A DNA stretch of 64,000 nucleotides. Source: Alphaproteobacteria bacterium UBA6187 (lineage in GTDB: Bacteria; Pseudomonadota; Alphaproteobacteria; Rickettsiales; UBA6187). The stretch is from NCBI GenBank assembly GCA_002422795.1, contig DITJ01000104.1:18722-82721 (forward strand). The letters run 5' to 3'. This document shows, one piece after another, positions 27,960-37,176 of this stretch; the first letter of the stretch is position 1, and every line of letters starts with the position of its first letter. The notes beneath the pieces were generated by a model. The model did no database searches, was not told the origin of the DNA, and saw only the letters and a program-made list of their open reading frames with translations. The position numbers and the translations under genes were made by a program.

Positions 27960-28415
27960 TCAAACTATATCTTTAATATAGGCCTTTAGGCAGCCTTTTT
28001 TTGTATTCTCACAGGCTATTTGCTGGATAATATCCTTCAATGAAACCACCCCGATTATTTTATCATAGTTATTTTTTACCACTAAATTACTAACCCTTCT
28101 TTGGTACATTTTATCTATGGCATCTTCCAAATTATCATTTGCTGAACACGAAGCAATATCTTGCGACATAACCTCGCTTACAAGGGTCTGGTGCGGGTCC
28201 AGGTCTTTAGCAAGCACTCGCACAATAACATCACGCTCTGTAATTATCCCACTGACTTTATTTTCATTTCCTACCGGAAAAACACTTACTTCTTGAAGTT
28301 GCATTATTTTAGATAACTCTGAAATATTTAAGCCAGGATTAAGAAAAAGTGTATTACCACCTGATATTATCTCGCGTATTTTTATCGGCGCATGATTTTT
28401 ATTTTCAAACTTCAT
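27960..28415 (-). CDS. CBS-domain pair protein
   Basis: The 151-residue protein has two CBS motifs in tandem. The first is about residues 10-75 (VSGIITERDVIVRVLAK), the second about 85-145 (IIGVVSLKDIIQQIA). Such stand-alone pairs bind adenine nucleotides and regulate partners. The ATG at 28415 is chosen because AGAGAGG lies 6 nt upstream; an ATG seven codons earlier lacks a ribosome site. It is probably the first gene of a two-gene unit with the hypothetical protein. Confidence 0.85.
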   Translation of the reverse strand: MKFENKNHAPIKIREIISGGNTLFLNPGLNISELSKIMQLQEVSVFPVGNENKVSGIITERDVIVRVLAKDLDPHQTLVSEVMSQDIASCSANDNLEDAIDKMYQRRVSNLVVKNNYDKIIGVVSLKDIIQQIACENTKKGCLKAYIKDIV

Positions 28416-28595
28416 CAATAACCTCTCTAACAACATAAATGTTTAAATATTAATGCCATATTATCATTCATACTCGTGTGATGTTTATCAAGATTCTTAA
28501 TTTTTAATAAAAGGCCTGCTTGTTTTGATTCATATCAAACAATAATTACTGAGGCCGGGTTATTAATCTGAATCAGAAAAATAGAGGGCATCCCA

Positions 28596-28748
28596 ATGAA
28601 GAAAACAACATTAATAGTTATAATTCTGGCTGTTATTATCGGAGCTGCGGCTCAATACGGCAGGGAGAAGGTGTCGGTTATAAAGAATTTAATCCAGTAT
28701 AGCGATGCAAGGCAAGAGACCGAGCCTCTTGTCATCCATAAAAAGTAA
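28596..28748 (+). CDS. Small membrane or secreted peptide, 50 residues
   Basis: The frame reads MKKTTLIVIILAVIIGAAAQ at its start: a positively charged end and a hydrophobic segment, then a hydrophilic tail ending VIHKK. It looks like a single-pass membrane protein or an uncleaved signal anchor. GAGGG lies about 10 nt before the ATG. Not recognised as a family. A palindromic element begins 6 bp after the stop. Confidence 0.55.
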   Translation: MKKTTLIVIILAVIIGAAAQYGREKVSVIKNLIQYSDARQETEPLVIHKK

Positions 28749-28754
28749 AAAATA

Positions 28755-28880
28755 ATACAGAGTTGCATTCAAAGAACGAGTAGGAGTGCGAGGCGAGGAG
28801 GGCGTAAGCGTAGGCTTAACTACGTGCGCACCGACAAGACCAATGCACGACAACCTCGTTCAAAGAATGCAACTTTGTAT
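28755..28880. repeat. Palindromic element with conserved core, intergenic copy
   Basis: A 126-bp element with 26-nt arms (28755-28780 and 28855-28880, about four mismatches; AGTTGCATTC). The core has GGAGGGCGTAAGCGTAG and CTACGTGCGCACCG, nearly identical to the element at the start of tatD. The arms differ between copies, while core and length are kept. Confidence 0.88.
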
Positions 28881-28912
28881 AACTTCTTTTAATTCCAAGC
28901 ACTGTTAATCAA

Positions 28913-29743
28913 ATGAATATACCTATTGTAGTTTCCGTTGCTCCCAACGGCTCAAGCAAAACAAAAATTGACCATCAAAGGCTACCTATGTTACCGGAAG
29001 AATTAGCCAGGGATGCAAAAGAATGTAAAGATGCCGGGGCTACGTTAATACATGTGCATGTAAGGAATAATGAAGGAAAGCATACGTTAGATATAGCCCC
29101 TTACAAGGAAGCTATAGCTGCTATAAAAGAAACCGTGGGTGACCAGATGATAATTCAGGTTACATCAGAAGCTGTTGGTATATATTCGGCAGAAGAACAA
29201 ATGGCAATGATTGAAAAACTAAAGCCAGAAGCAGTATCTATTGCCTTAAAGGAATTAATTCCAGAAGATTCTGATGAAAATAAAGCACAAGATTTCTTGA
29301 GATGGGTTTTAAGTGAAAAAATATCACCACAATATGTATTATATTCAGCGCAGGAACTGCAGCGTTTTTATACATTAAAAGCCCGTGGTGTAATACCAGG
29401 GGATAAGCAATTCCTGTTATTTGTACTTGGGAGGTATAGTGCTAACAAAGAATCCCACCCCGAAGATTTATTGCCTTTTATTAATATCCATAACCTGAAT
29501 AAAACTGATAATTCGGTAAAGTGGGCTGTATGCGCATTTGGTAAAGCAGAAATTGAATGCGTATTAAAAGCTGCCTCCCTTGGTGGGCATATACGCATTG
29601 GTTTTGAAAACAACCTGTATTTACAAGATGGAAGCCTGGCTAAAAACAATGCAGAACTTATTAGCCAATTCAGGAGTTTATACCCTGCTGAAAATAGGTG
29701 TATTTCAACAATAGAAGAAGCTAAGGAATTAGTGCTTTGCTAG
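28913..29743 (+). CDS. Beta-keto acid cleavage enzyme (BKACE, DUF849)
   Basis: A 276-residue TIM-barrel enzyme of the 3-keto-5-aminohexanoate cleavage family, which condenses a beta-keto acid with acetyl-CoA. The zinc ligands HVHVR (residues about 47-51) and the C-terminal RIGFENN with the catalytic/zinc Glu are present, as is the N-terminal VSVAPNG. The actual substrate cannot be assigned: no lysine-fermentation or carnitine genes are nearby. The upstream 160 bp hold the palindromic element. Confidence 0.88.
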   Translation: MNIPIVVSVAPNGSSKTKIDHQRLPMLPEELARDAKECKDAGATLIHVHVRNNEGKHTLDIAPYKEAIAAIKETVGDQMIIQVTSEAVGIYSAEEQMAMIEKLKPEAVSIALKELIPEDSDENKAQDFLRWVLSEKISPQYVLYSAQELQRFYTLKARGVIPGDKQFLLFVLGRYSANKESHPEDLLPFINIHNLNKTDNSVKWAVCAFGKAEIECVLKAASLGGHIRIGFENNLYLQDGSLAKNNAELISQFRSLYPAENRCISTIEEAKELVLC

Positions 29744-29753
29744 GATAACTACA

Positions 29754-29780
29754 CACGCCACTTCGTGGTTCGCAATGACG
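29754..29780. repeat. Half copy of the GTCATTGCGAG repeat (right arm)
   Basis: CACGCCACTTCGTGGTTCGC followed by AATGACG equals the right arm of the full copy at 52914-53017 with one change. The left arm is missing locally; a decayed left arm is at 27436-27462. Confidence 0.65.
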
Positions 29781-29911
29781 TATATTTATTACTTAAATGT
29801 AGCTAAAATTCTAAATGCTATTTCCATGGATAACTACATAAGGCGATGATTGACAACGCGCAAATAAAAATGAAATTTACTATAAAACCCACATATTTGA
29901 GGCAAATAATT

Positions 29912-30361
29912 ATGAAAGCAAAGAAATATATCACCTGGGTAGCGGTTCTTGACGGCAGGAAAGCACTTTTATTAACTAAAAGCACTAGTAACAGGCTGGA
30001 AATTCTCGATCATGCTTTTACTGCTGAGCCAATACGCACTAATACAGAAACCCACAATACATTAGGAAGGTCATTTTCAAGTAGTAGGGCGGGAGTAAGG
30101 CATATTATTGAGCCACATACTGATGAACAGACGCAGGAAAAACAGGAATTCATAAAAGAAATTTCTGAATATTTAGAATCATCCTTATGGGAATATGACA
30201 GGCTTATATTAGCCGCACCACCAAAGGCTCTTGGATATTTACGCAAAATACTTAGTAAGGAAGTTAAAGATAAAGTGATTTTAGAACTTGATAATGATTT
30301 TGTCCGCCTGGCTCCACACCAGATTCAGCAGCATCTTGAAAAACTTATACCTATATTTTAA
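29912..30361 (+). CDS. Host-attachment family protein (Host_attach / BaeRF-like)
   Basis: The 149-residue protein matches the family named for an Agrobacterium protein required for attachment to plant cells: WVAVLDGRKALLLTK at the start, a low-complexity linker, then LILAAPPKALGYLRKILS and the ending QIQQHLEKL. The fold is related to ribosome-associated eRF1-like domains, so a role in attachment should not be assumed. The ATG at 29912 is preferred over one 22 codons earlier because family sequence begins here. Confidence 0.85.
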   Translation: MKAKKYITWVAVLDGRKALLLTKSTSNRLEILDHAFTAEPIRTNTETHNTLGRSFSSSRAGVRHIIEPHTDEQTQEKQEFIKEISEYLESSLWEYDRLILAAPPKALGYLRKILSKEVKDKVILELDNDFVRLAPHQIQQHLEKLIPIF

Positions 30362-30381
30362 AAGTGCAAGTTGCCAGTCTA

Positions 30382-30409
30382 AGTGCAAGTATTTTATCTT
30401 ACTTGCACT
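30382..30409. terminator. Hairpin between convergent genes
   Basis: AGTGCAAGT and ACTTGCACT form a perfect 9-bp stem with a 10-nt AT-rich loop, 20 bp after the attachment-family gene and 5 bp before the hdaA stop. There is no strong T run, so its efficiency as a bidirectional terminator is uncertain. Confidence 0.4.
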
Positions 30410-30413
30410 ATAA

Positions 30414-31076
30414 CTAATCCATCTGGCTTAATATGGTTTTTACAAATGGAATGGTGATATTTTTCTTTTCTTTAAGGGCAGATATATCAATCTCTTCAAC
30501 AATTCTGGCTACTGCTTCAAATGACCTTTCAGTACGAAGTACAAGATAATCAACTACACTCATTTCAACTTTCAACTGGCGTTCTATAAAATGCTTAAAG
30601 AAAAGCGTGCGGAGTAATTCATCATCAGGGTTACTTACACTACAGCAAGTAACTGAATTAATGCGTGAACGTAAATCAGGAAGGCGTATTTTTAAATTAG
30701 TAGGATGATTTTGCGCAGTCATTAATATATAACCACCCTCTTCCTTTACCCTATTAAAGAAATGGAAAAATGCCGCTTCATCATAAACATTTTCAATATT
30801 TTCAACAATATAGCACTGCCCCTTCTTTTCGGTTGGCTTGCTTACCATTGTATATATATCATTAGGGGTTAGTTTCCTGGCCTTACTTATTTCCATCCAT
30901 ATATTAGCCAACATGGTTTTTCCACTGTCTTTTGGGCCATAAATAAATAAAGCGTGCGTTTTCCAATGTGGCCATTCTTCAATAACCGCAAGTGCGCGCT
31001 GGTTAGATTCAGAGACAATAAAATTGTCATCCCTCATCTTTGCCTTAAAACCAAAATCAAAAAATTCCTGGGACAT
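30414..31076 (-). CDS. hdaA: DnaA-like regulatory ATPase HdaA
   Basis: The 220-residue protein resembles DnaA domain III (AAA+) without the DNA-binding domain. Walker A is YGPKDSGKT near residue 47, the Walker B region is CYIVENIENV, sensor I is ILMTAQNHP and the box-VII-like Arg lies in LPDLRSRINSV. In alphaproteobacteria HdaA, with the DNA clamp, stimulates ATP hydrolysis on DnaA and blocks re-initiation. The Walker B acidic pair reads VEN rather than DD/DE, a common feature of the shorter Hda group. It lies two genes from the proposed oriC, pointing away from it. Confidence 0.88.
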   Translation of the reverse strand: MSQEFFDFGFKAKMRDDNFIVSESNQRALAVIEEWPHWKTHALFIYGPKDSGKTMLANIWMEISKARKLTPNDIYTMVSKPTEKKGQCYIVENIENVYDEAAFFHFFNRVKEEGGYILMTAQNHPTNLKIRLPDLRSRINSVTCCSVSNPDDELLRTLFFKHFIERQLKVEMSVVDYLVLRTERSFEAVARIVEEIDISALKEKKNITIPFVKTILSQMD

Positions 31077-31120
31077 ATTACTTAAAGTATTGGGTTTTAT
31101 AAATTATAGAAATTTAATAT

Positions 31121-31948
31121 TTATCTCTCACTCTCCATTTCTATCTTTTTCTGGTAATGCTGGATAATATTGGCACTGGTTTCTTCAACCGAGCGGCGGG
31201 AAACATCAATAACCGGCCAGTTATGTTTGGTAAACAACTTCCTTGCCTCCAATAGTTCTTCTTTAACTACTTCCATATCAGTATAAGTGGTTTCATCTGT
31301 GCTATTTAATGAAAGTAAACGGTTACGGCGGATTTGTATTAAAACTTCCGCACTGATTGTAAGGCCTATTATTAGTGGTTTTTTCAGGCGGAAAATTATC
31401 TCTGGCAGTGGAACATTTGGAACATAAGGAACATTTGCTGCGCGGTATCCACGGAATGCAAGATACATACTTGTTGGTGATTTTGATGTTCTGGATACTC
31501 CAACCAATACTATTTCTGCCTCTTCTAAATCCCACACAGATTGCCCATCATCATGCGCCAATGAAAAATTAATAGCTTCAACACGCGAGAAATACTCTTC
31601 ATCCAGTTCATGCTGCCTGCCTGGTTGCTTTGTATTTGCTTTCATATCAAGGAAATTAGAAAGATCATATATAGTTTTTGATAAAACTGATGTGCATGGT
31701 ATATCCATTTTCGCGCAGCCATCTTTAAAATAGCGGCGCAAGGTTTTATCTGCCATAGTATACATTACAAAACCAGGTTTACGCCTTATGCCTTCTAATA
31801 CCTTATCCACTTGGCCTTTTGTGCGTATAAGCGACCATGAATGTTCTTCAACATCTATAGTTTCAAACTGCGCTAGTGCCGCCCGCGCAACAGAACTTAC
31901 TGTTTCACCTGTGGAATCTGATACTAAATGGAGTTGAAATGGGTTCAT
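31121..31948 (-). CDS. ppsR: Putative pyruvate, phosphate dikinase regulatory protein (DUF299)
   Basis: A 275-residue bifunctional kinase/pyrophosphorylase family protein that controls PPDK or PEP synthase by phosphorylating and dephosphorylating it. The N-terminus HLVSDSTGETVSSVARAAL is the family signature, and the P-loop GVSRTSKSPTS lies near residue 152. It is the family of Rickettsia RP001, the gene flanking the alphaproteobacterial origin opposite hemE. The ATG at 31948 is followed directly by family sequence. Confidence 0.94.
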   Translation of the reverse strand: MNPFQLHLVSDSTGETVSSVARAALAQFETIDVEEHSWSLIRTKGQVDKVLEGIRRKPGFVMYTMADKTLRRYFKDGCAKMDIPCTSVLSKTIYDLSNFLDMKANTKQPGRQHELDEEYFSRVEAINFSLAHDDGQSVWDLEEAEIVLVGVSRTSKSPTSMYLAFRGYRAANVPYVPNVPLPEIIFRLKKPLIIGLTISAEVLIQIRRNRLLSLNSTDETTYTDMEVVKEELLEARKLFTKHNWPVIDVSRRSVEETSANIIQHYQKKIEMESER

Positions 31949-31950
31949 AT

Positions 31951-32042
31951 GTAGTTCGTAGTTTATGGTTTATGGTTTATGGTTTGTAGTATAAGATGCT
32001 AACTATTAACTATCAACCACGAACTGGGGACTAACAACTACC
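31951..32042. repeat. Quasi-palindrome with GGTTTAT heptamer arms
   Basis: The left arm contains TTATGGT-type words repeated three times (GTTTATGGTTTATGGTTTAT); the right arm is a degenerate complement (ACTATTAACTATCAACCACG). It sits between the ppsR start and the DnaA-box region, so ppsR transcription probably begins within or beyond it. It belongs to the same class as 697 and 59956, with a different word. Confidence 0.7.
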
Positions 32043-32413
32043 TTCATAACCATGTGTATAACTTTGAGTATAAAAATATATCTATACTTACCTACAATTC
32101 ATATAAATTTTTTACATGGATAAATCAACATGTGGATATTTTTTTATTGGTATAAGTTTAATTGTTAGGTAAATAAATTACCAGAACTTACTAACAAAAT
32201 ACACAACTACAGATAATTTATATATTATAGGAATTAAGGAAAATAATATTATAATTTATCCACAATCAATAATAGTAATTTTTTTATTAATGCTATTGTG
32301 GGTAAAATTGTTTATAAAATTTTATCCACATAAAACCGTGTATATAAATAAACAATAATAAGAATAAAATATATCTTATATTATTTAAGAGAATAGAAAA
32401 TTAGGAATTAAAA
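32043..32413. other. oriC: Probable chromosomal replication origin (oriC)
   Basis: A very AT-rich gap between ppsR and hemE, the origin position in Caulobacter and Rickettsia. Perfect DnaA boxes TTATCCACA lie at 32256-32264 and 32322-32330. TTATACACA is at 32053-32061 (minus), ATATCCACA at 32131-32139 (minus), TTACCCACA at 32297-32305 (minus) and a weaker TTATCCATG at 32115-32123 (minus). A nearly pure A/T tract at 32341-32400 could be the unwinding element. Genes run outward on both sides (ppsR and hdaA left; hemE, hemH and tlyA right). The hemE promoter must also lie here. Confidence 0.85.
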
Positions 32414-33436
32414 GTGCAATATTTAACCAGTTTAGAAAAAGTAATAAGAGGTTTTCCAGGTGATTCTGTTCCTATCTGGCTTATGAGACAAGCAGGCAGG
32501 TATCTGGAAGAATATAGGAATGTGCGCAGCACTACCAGTAGTTTCCTTGAATTTTGCTATAGTCCTGAAAAAGCTTCAGAAGTAACTTTACAGCCTATAA
32601 GGCGCTTTGACTTTGACGCTGCTATAATATTTTCAGATATTCTTGTAATACCTGATGCACTTGGTGTGGATGTTTCCTTTCTAGTTGGCGAAGGGCCAAA
32701 ACTTGCAAAAATTACTGCTAATGATATAGGTAATTTAAAATATAATCCAAATAAGCTTCTACCTGTCTATGAGGCTATAAAAATGGTTAGGGCGGGTCTT
32801 GCCCCACAAAAATCCTTAATAGGCTTTGCAGGAGCTCCCTGGACGCTTGCAACCTATATGATTGAAGGTGGAGGTAGTAAAGATTTCCATAATACTAAAT
32901 CATGGGCTTATGCTGATCCTAAATCTTTCAGGAAATTAATTTATATTCTGGCTGATAGTATAATCATTCATGCGATTGCCCAAATAAAAGCCGGTGCAAA
33001 TATAATCCAGTTATTCGATAGCTGGGCTGGCACAGTTGCTGCTGGCGATGAATTTAATAAATGGGTGATAGAACCGACTGCTTATATAATTTCTAAAATA
33101 AAAGCCCAATTCCCAAATATCCCTATAATTGGTTTTCCGCGGGGAGCTGGGGTTGCTTATGTTGACTATGCTAATAAAACTGGAGTTGGTGCTATATCGG
33201 TTGATTATAATATGCCGCTTGAGTGGATAGCCAGTAAAGTTGATATTACCATTCAAGGTAACCTTGACCCATTGCTTTTAAAGTATAATCTGGAAGGCAC
33301 TTTAATCCAGGCAAAGAAAATATTGGATATTATGAAGGGGCAGAAATTTATATTTAATTTGGGACATGGGATATTACCGGAAACTCCTATTGCTAATGTT
33401 GAAGCGTTGGTAAATTTAGTTAAAAACTATAGATAA
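32414..33436 (+). CDS. hemE: Uroporphyrinogen decarboxylase
   Basis: Decarboxylates the four acetate chains of uroporphyrinogen III to give coproporphyrinogen III in haem synthesis. The 340-residue protein contains [17 protein letters not shown] (substrate-binding Arg), [19 protein letters not shown] with the catalytic Asp, and [13 protein letters not shown]. The initiation codon is GTG at 32414; no in-frame ATG precedes conserved sequence. It is the first gene on the right of the proposed origin and is followed after 5 bp by hemH. Confidence 0.97.
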   Translation: MQYLTSLEKVIRGFPGDSVPIWLMRQAGRYLEEYRNVRSTTSSFLEFCYSPEKASEVTLQPIRRFDFDAAIIFSDILVIPDALGVDVSFLVGEGPKLAKITANDIGNLKYNPNKLLPVYEAIKMVRAGLAPQKSLIGFAGAPWTLATYMIEGGGSKDFHNTKSWAYADPKSFRKLIYILADSIIIHAIAQIKAGANIIQLFDSWAGTVAAGDEFNKWVIEPTAYIISKIKAQFPNIPIIGFPRGAGVAYVDYANKTGVGAISVDYNMPLEWIASKVDITIQGNLDPLLLKYNLEGTLIQAKKILDIMKGQKFIFNLGHGILPETPIANVEALVNLVKNYR

Positions 33437-33441
33437 TTAAA

Positions 33442-34428
33442 ATGAAAAAAGCTGTAATATTATTTAACCTTGGTGGCCCTGATAGTCTTGATGCGGTTGA
33501 ACCTTTTTTATTCAACCTGTTCAATGATAAAAATATCATAACCATACCAAATCCCATGCGGTTTTTTCTGGCGAAACTTATCTCCGGTAAAAGAGCGCCT
33601 ATCGCTAAGGAAATTTATAAAAATATTGGCAATAAATCCCCGATATTAGAAGAAACTGAAAAGCAGGCAGTGGCTTTGGAAAAAGCTTTAAATTCCATCA
33701 CTAATCACCAATCACCAATCACCTACAAAACTTTTATATCAATGCGTTACTGGCATCCTTTTTCATACGAAACTATTGAAAAGGTAAAAGAATTTAACCC
33801 TGATGAAATTATCCTTCTGCCGCTTTATCCGCAATTTTCAACCACAACAACAAAATCATCTTATGATGACTGGCATAAAATATCTAAGAAAAATGGATTA
33901 AAAATTCCTGTTAAAACTATATGCGGATATCATTTGGATGAAGATTTTATTACTGCGCACTCTAATATTATTAAAAAATCCTACGAAGAAATAGGTAATA
34001 CAAAAACCAGGATTTTATTTTCTGCACACGGATTACCTGAAAAAATAATTAAAAAAGGCGATCCTTACCAAAAGCAAATAGAAGAAACAGCTGCTGCAAT
34101 CGTAGCTAAATTATCTATAGAAAACCTTGATTTTGTAGTTTGTTACCAATCACGTGTTGGTAGGTTAAAATGGATAGACCCCAGCACAGAAGATGAAATA
34201 AAACGCGCAGGTGTTGATTCTTTGGAAATTATTGTAGTTCCTATTGCTTTTGTATCTGAGCATTCAGAAACTTTAGTGGAACTTGATATTGAATATAAGC
34301 ATCTTGCGAAAGAATCTGGGGTAAAAAATTATTACCGAGTTCCTACACTTGGTGTGGATGATAATTTTATAAAAACACTGGTAAATGTTTGTATAAATAC
34401 CGAAGAATTTAAATGTAATTGCTATTAA
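33442..34428 (+). CDS. hemH: Ferrochelatase
   Basis: Inserts iron into protoporphyrin IX, the last step of protohaem synthesis. The protein is 328 residues. Catalytic His lies in [18 protein letters not shown] and the conserved Glu in [31 protein letters not shown] is also typical. A short in-frame insert (ITNHQSPIT, residues about 88-96) is encoded by three tandem AATCACC heptamers. It probably forms an operon with hemE and tlyA. Confidence 0.95.
   Translation: MKKAVILFNLGGPDSLDAVEPFLFNLFNDKNIITIPNPMRFFLAKLISGKRAPIAKEIYKNIGNKSPILEETEKQAVALEKALNSITNHQSPITYKTFISMRYWHPFSYETIEKVKEFNPDEIILLPLYPQFSTTTTKSSYDDWHKISKKNGLKIPVKTICGYHLDEDFITAHSNIIKKSYEEIGNTKTRILFSAHGLPEKIIKKGDPYQKQIEETAAAIVAKLSIENLDFVVCYQSRVGRLKWIDPSTEDEIKRAGVDSLEIIVVPIAFVSEHSETLVELDIEYKHLAKESGVKNYYRVPTLGVDDNFIKTLVNVCINTEEFKCNCY
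33703..33723 (+). repeat. Three tandem AATCACC heptamers inside hemH
   Basis: Three exact copies of AATCACC in frame in hemH, encoding part of a surface-loop-like insert. The word resembles the CACCTAA/CACCCAT heptamers of the intergenic palindromes, and no pairing arm is present. Confidence 0.7.
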
Positions 34429-34462
34429 TAGTATCATTTTTAATATAAATACATATTCAAAT

Positions 34463-35227
34463 ATGCCCAATAAATTACAAAAACCAAAGAAAATCAGGGC
34501 TGATGAATTTTTACTAATTAATAGCCTTGCAGAAAATATTGAGCAGGCGCGTGCGCTTATAATGTCTGGTCTGGTTCTGTATGATGAAAAACCAATTACA
34601 AAGCCTGGTATATCTATAAACCAAGATGCTAAAGTACGAATAAAAAATCCCAAAGGGCATTCGTGGGTTTCACGTGGCGCAATTAAGCTGGAACATGCAT
34701 TAAAGGAATATGCTATAGATGTAACTGGTATGATAGCTGTTGATGTTGGTGCATCCACCGGAGGATTCACTGATGTGCTTCTTCATTATGGGGCTAAAAA
34801 AGTATTTTCTGTGGATGTAGGTTATGGAGAGCTTGCATGGAAATTGCGCAATGATGATAGGGTGGTATTGCTTGAGCGCACCAATGCCAGATATTTAACA
34901 GAAAAAGAAATAACTGAAACTCCAGATATAATCGTATGTGATGCCAGCTTCATAAGCCTTAAAACTGTTCTCCCTGCTTCTTTAAAACTTGCAAAATCAG
35001 GAACTATACTAGTGGCGCTGATAAAGCCGCAATTTGAGGTAGCGCAGGAAGAAGTTGGCGATAAGGGGGTAGTTTTAGATGTTCTACTACATGAACGTGT
35101 GTGCGCTGAAATTAGGAATTGGCTTGAACAAATGCCTGATTGGGAAGTAATTGGCATCACAACCAGCCCTATTAAAGGGCCGGAAGGTAATGTAGAGTTT
35201 TTAATATTTGCTAAAAATATACTTTAG
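34463..35227 (+). CDS. tlyA: TlyA-family rRNA methyltransferase (FtsJ-like, S4 domain)
   Basis: In this 254-residue protein an N-terminal S4 RNA-binding domain (residues 8-70, RADEFLLINSLAENIEQARALI) is followed by an FtsJ-type SAM methyltransferase. Motif I is AVDVGASTGGFTDVLL, then VFSVDVGYGEL, and the catalytic Lys is in ALIKPQFE. Homologues 2'-O-methylate rRNA and were formerly called haemolysin A. Start at ATG 34463. The 3' end overlaps the convergent antiporter gene by 17 bp. Confidence 0.93.
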   Translation: MPNKLQKPKKIRADEFLLINSLAENIEQARALIMSGLVLYDEKPITKPGISINQDAKVRIKNPKGHSWVSRGAIKLEHALKEYAIDVTGMIAVDVGASTGGFTDVLLHYGAKKVFSVDVGYGELAWKLRNDDRVVLLERTNARYLTEKEITETPDIIVCDASFISLKTVLPASLKLAKSGTILVALIKPQFEVAQEEVGDKGVVLDVLLHERVCAEIRNWLEQMPDWEVIGITTSPIKGPEGNVEFLIFAKNIL

Positions 35228-36956
35228 AGTTCTGCTCCCAGGATTTCTCAATCGTTTTTTCAATATCAGCATTATTTATGCCTACCTCTTCCATAAGCAA
35301 ACGAGCAATGCGCAAGCTTGATTCCAGCGTTTCCGCTACAACATATTTTGCTCCCATATCATATAATCTATCCATATCTTCCGTATCTTTTGAGCGCATG
35401 ATAACGGGAAGTGTTGGCCATTGGGCCCGTATGGATTTAAGCATATTATCTGTAGATGAGTGATCGTCAATGGCAATAACTGCGGCAATAACTGCCCCAT
35501 TATGAATTTTATGCCATAATTCCATTTTCCTGGCGTCTCCATAGATTATTCGGCAACCTTGTTCTTTAAGTATTTGAACCCGCTCAACATTATTATCAAT
35601 AGTAATATAAGGTATTTTTTGTTCTTCAAGTAACTTGCCAAGCAATTGCCCTACACGGCCAAAACCTGCAATTATAACAATTCTTTCATCAGTTTGAGTG
35701 GTTTCTTCCGTAGATATTTCAGGAAATATCCGGTTAGCAAAATCTCCAGCCAAAGGTGCCAGCCTAAATAATAAAGGTGTCAGCATCATTGCTGTTGCGG
35801 TTACAAGAAGGAAAAACTGTGCAGATTCTGTAGGTATGAGTTTTGCAATTAATGCCACGTTAATAATCAGTAACGCAAATTCCCCAGGCTGGGCAAGAAA
35901 TAAGGCCGCCTGCGCCGAACGTCTTCCTGAAATCTTAAACCATCTGCAAACAGGAAAAATAATACTTGCCTTCACCACATATATCCCAATTACAGAAGCT
36001 AAAAGAAGTAATGGTTGCCTTGCAATTTCAGCTAAATTAATCATCATTCCTATGGAAAGGAAGAACATACCAAGCAACATGCTTTTTAAGGGAGTTATGA
36101 TTACGTCGACTTCGTGCCTGAACTCAGTTTCTGCAATTAACAGACCTGCAATAAAAGCACCAAGCGCCGGGGAAAGACCGGCAAAATGGGTTATGCTAGC
36201 GCAGGCAATAACAAAAAATATAATAAATGCAATTAACCACTCTGCATTACGTGAAATACTTATATATTTCAGAATCGGCCTTAGCAGGCGCCTTCCTGTA
36301 ATATACATTATTACTACAGTTAATGTGCCAGCAACTAAAGCACTTAAGATCATACCGCCGGTATTTCCTGTATCCCCACCTGAAAAAGCACCCGCTAAAA
36401 CAAGAATAGGGACAACAGCCAAATCTTGCATAAGCAGAATAGAAAAACACAAAATACCAACCGGGCGGTTTACAAGGCGGCGCTCTTCCAAGAGCTGCAT
36501 TACAATAGCAGTAGAGGAAAGGGCAAAAGATGCGCCAATAAGTATTGATGCCTGCAAAGAATTATTGAAAAACTTTGCTAACAGAAAAATAACTATAGTG
36601 GTAGCAAGAATTTGTATGCTACCAAGACCAAAAACCAGACGTTTTAATTCACGTAGGCGGGTTAATGATAACTCAAGCCCAATCATGAACATCAAAGCGA
36701 TTATTCCCAATTCCCCCATAGAGCGCACAGTAGTGCTATCTTTAATGGTAAATGGCACAAGCCAAGGCATTTCACTGGAAAATAATGCAAGTCCGTAAGG
36801 GCCAATTACAATGCCACACAGAAGATATGCCAGAACAGGTGAAATTTTAATACGTTGTAATAGAGGTACGGCAAGTCCGGCAAGTCCAAAGAACAGCAGA
36901 ATATTTGACATTAAGTCTATTATGTGTCCTGGATCTGATATTTCCGAATCAATCAT
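35211..36956 (-). CDS. CPA2 monovalent cation:proton antiporter, KefB/YbaL-like
   Basis: The 581-residue protein has about twelve membrane segments in residues 1-395, including GALGAFIAGLLIAETEFRHEVD-like conserved sequence (ALGAFIAGLLIAE). A cytosolic TrkA-N/RCK domain from about residue 410 carries the Rossmann motif IAGFGRVGQLLGKLL. It probably exchanges K+ or Na+ for H+ and is gated by nucleotide binding. It is convergent with tlyA and divergent from the pilus operon. Confidence 0.92.
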   Translation of the reverse strand: MIDSEISDPGHIIDLMSNILLFFGLAGLAVPLLQRIKISPVLAYLLCGIVIGPYGLALFSSEMPWLVPFTIKDSTTVRSMGELGIIALMFMIGLELSLTRLRELKRLVFGLGSIQILATTIVIFLLAKFFNNSLQASILIGASFALSSTAIVMQLLEERRLVNRPVGILCFSILLMQDLAVVPILVLAGAFSGGDTGNTGGMILSALVAGTLTVVIMYITGRRLLRPILKYISISRNAEWLIAFIIFFVIACASITHFAGLSPALGAFIAGLLIAETEFRHEVDVIITPLKSMLLGMFFLSIGMMINLAEIARQPLLLLASVIGIYVVKASIIFPVCRWFKISGRRSAQAALFLAQPGEFALLIINVALIAKLIPTESAQFFLLVTATAMMLTPLLFRLAPLAGDFANRIFPEISTEETTQTDERIVIIAGFGRVGQLLGKLLEEQKIPYITIDNNVERVQILKEQGCRIIYGDARKMELWHKIHNGAVIAAVIAIDDHSSTDNMLKSIRAQWPTLPVIMRSKDTEDMDRLYDMGAKYVVAETLESSLRIARLLMEEVGINNADIEKTIEKSWEQNSKVYF

Positions 36957-37176
36957 TTATGTTTATTAACCGCAGGATTGAACATGATAAACAAATTACC
37001 CTGTTCATAGCAACTCCGCAACGGATAATTAACTGATTGTTAAGTATTTGGTGGTATTATTTTATTTCCGGCATCAATCAGTAATTGTAAGGAATTGCTA
37101 GAAAAATTGGTTGTATGAGGAAATTAATACCAGGTTTCATTTAAATAATGAACTGGGTATAAAATGGGCATGTAGC

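Noticed and set aside
27960..28415. Small CBS protein as an IMP dehydrogenase fragment
   Set aside because: It contains only the two CBS motifs, has its own start and ribosome site and no barrel remnants nearby.
35698..36798. 366-residue frame on the plus strand
   Set aside because: It runs antisense through the antiporter gene, which has clear membrane segments and a TrkA-N motif; the frame has no recognisable domain.
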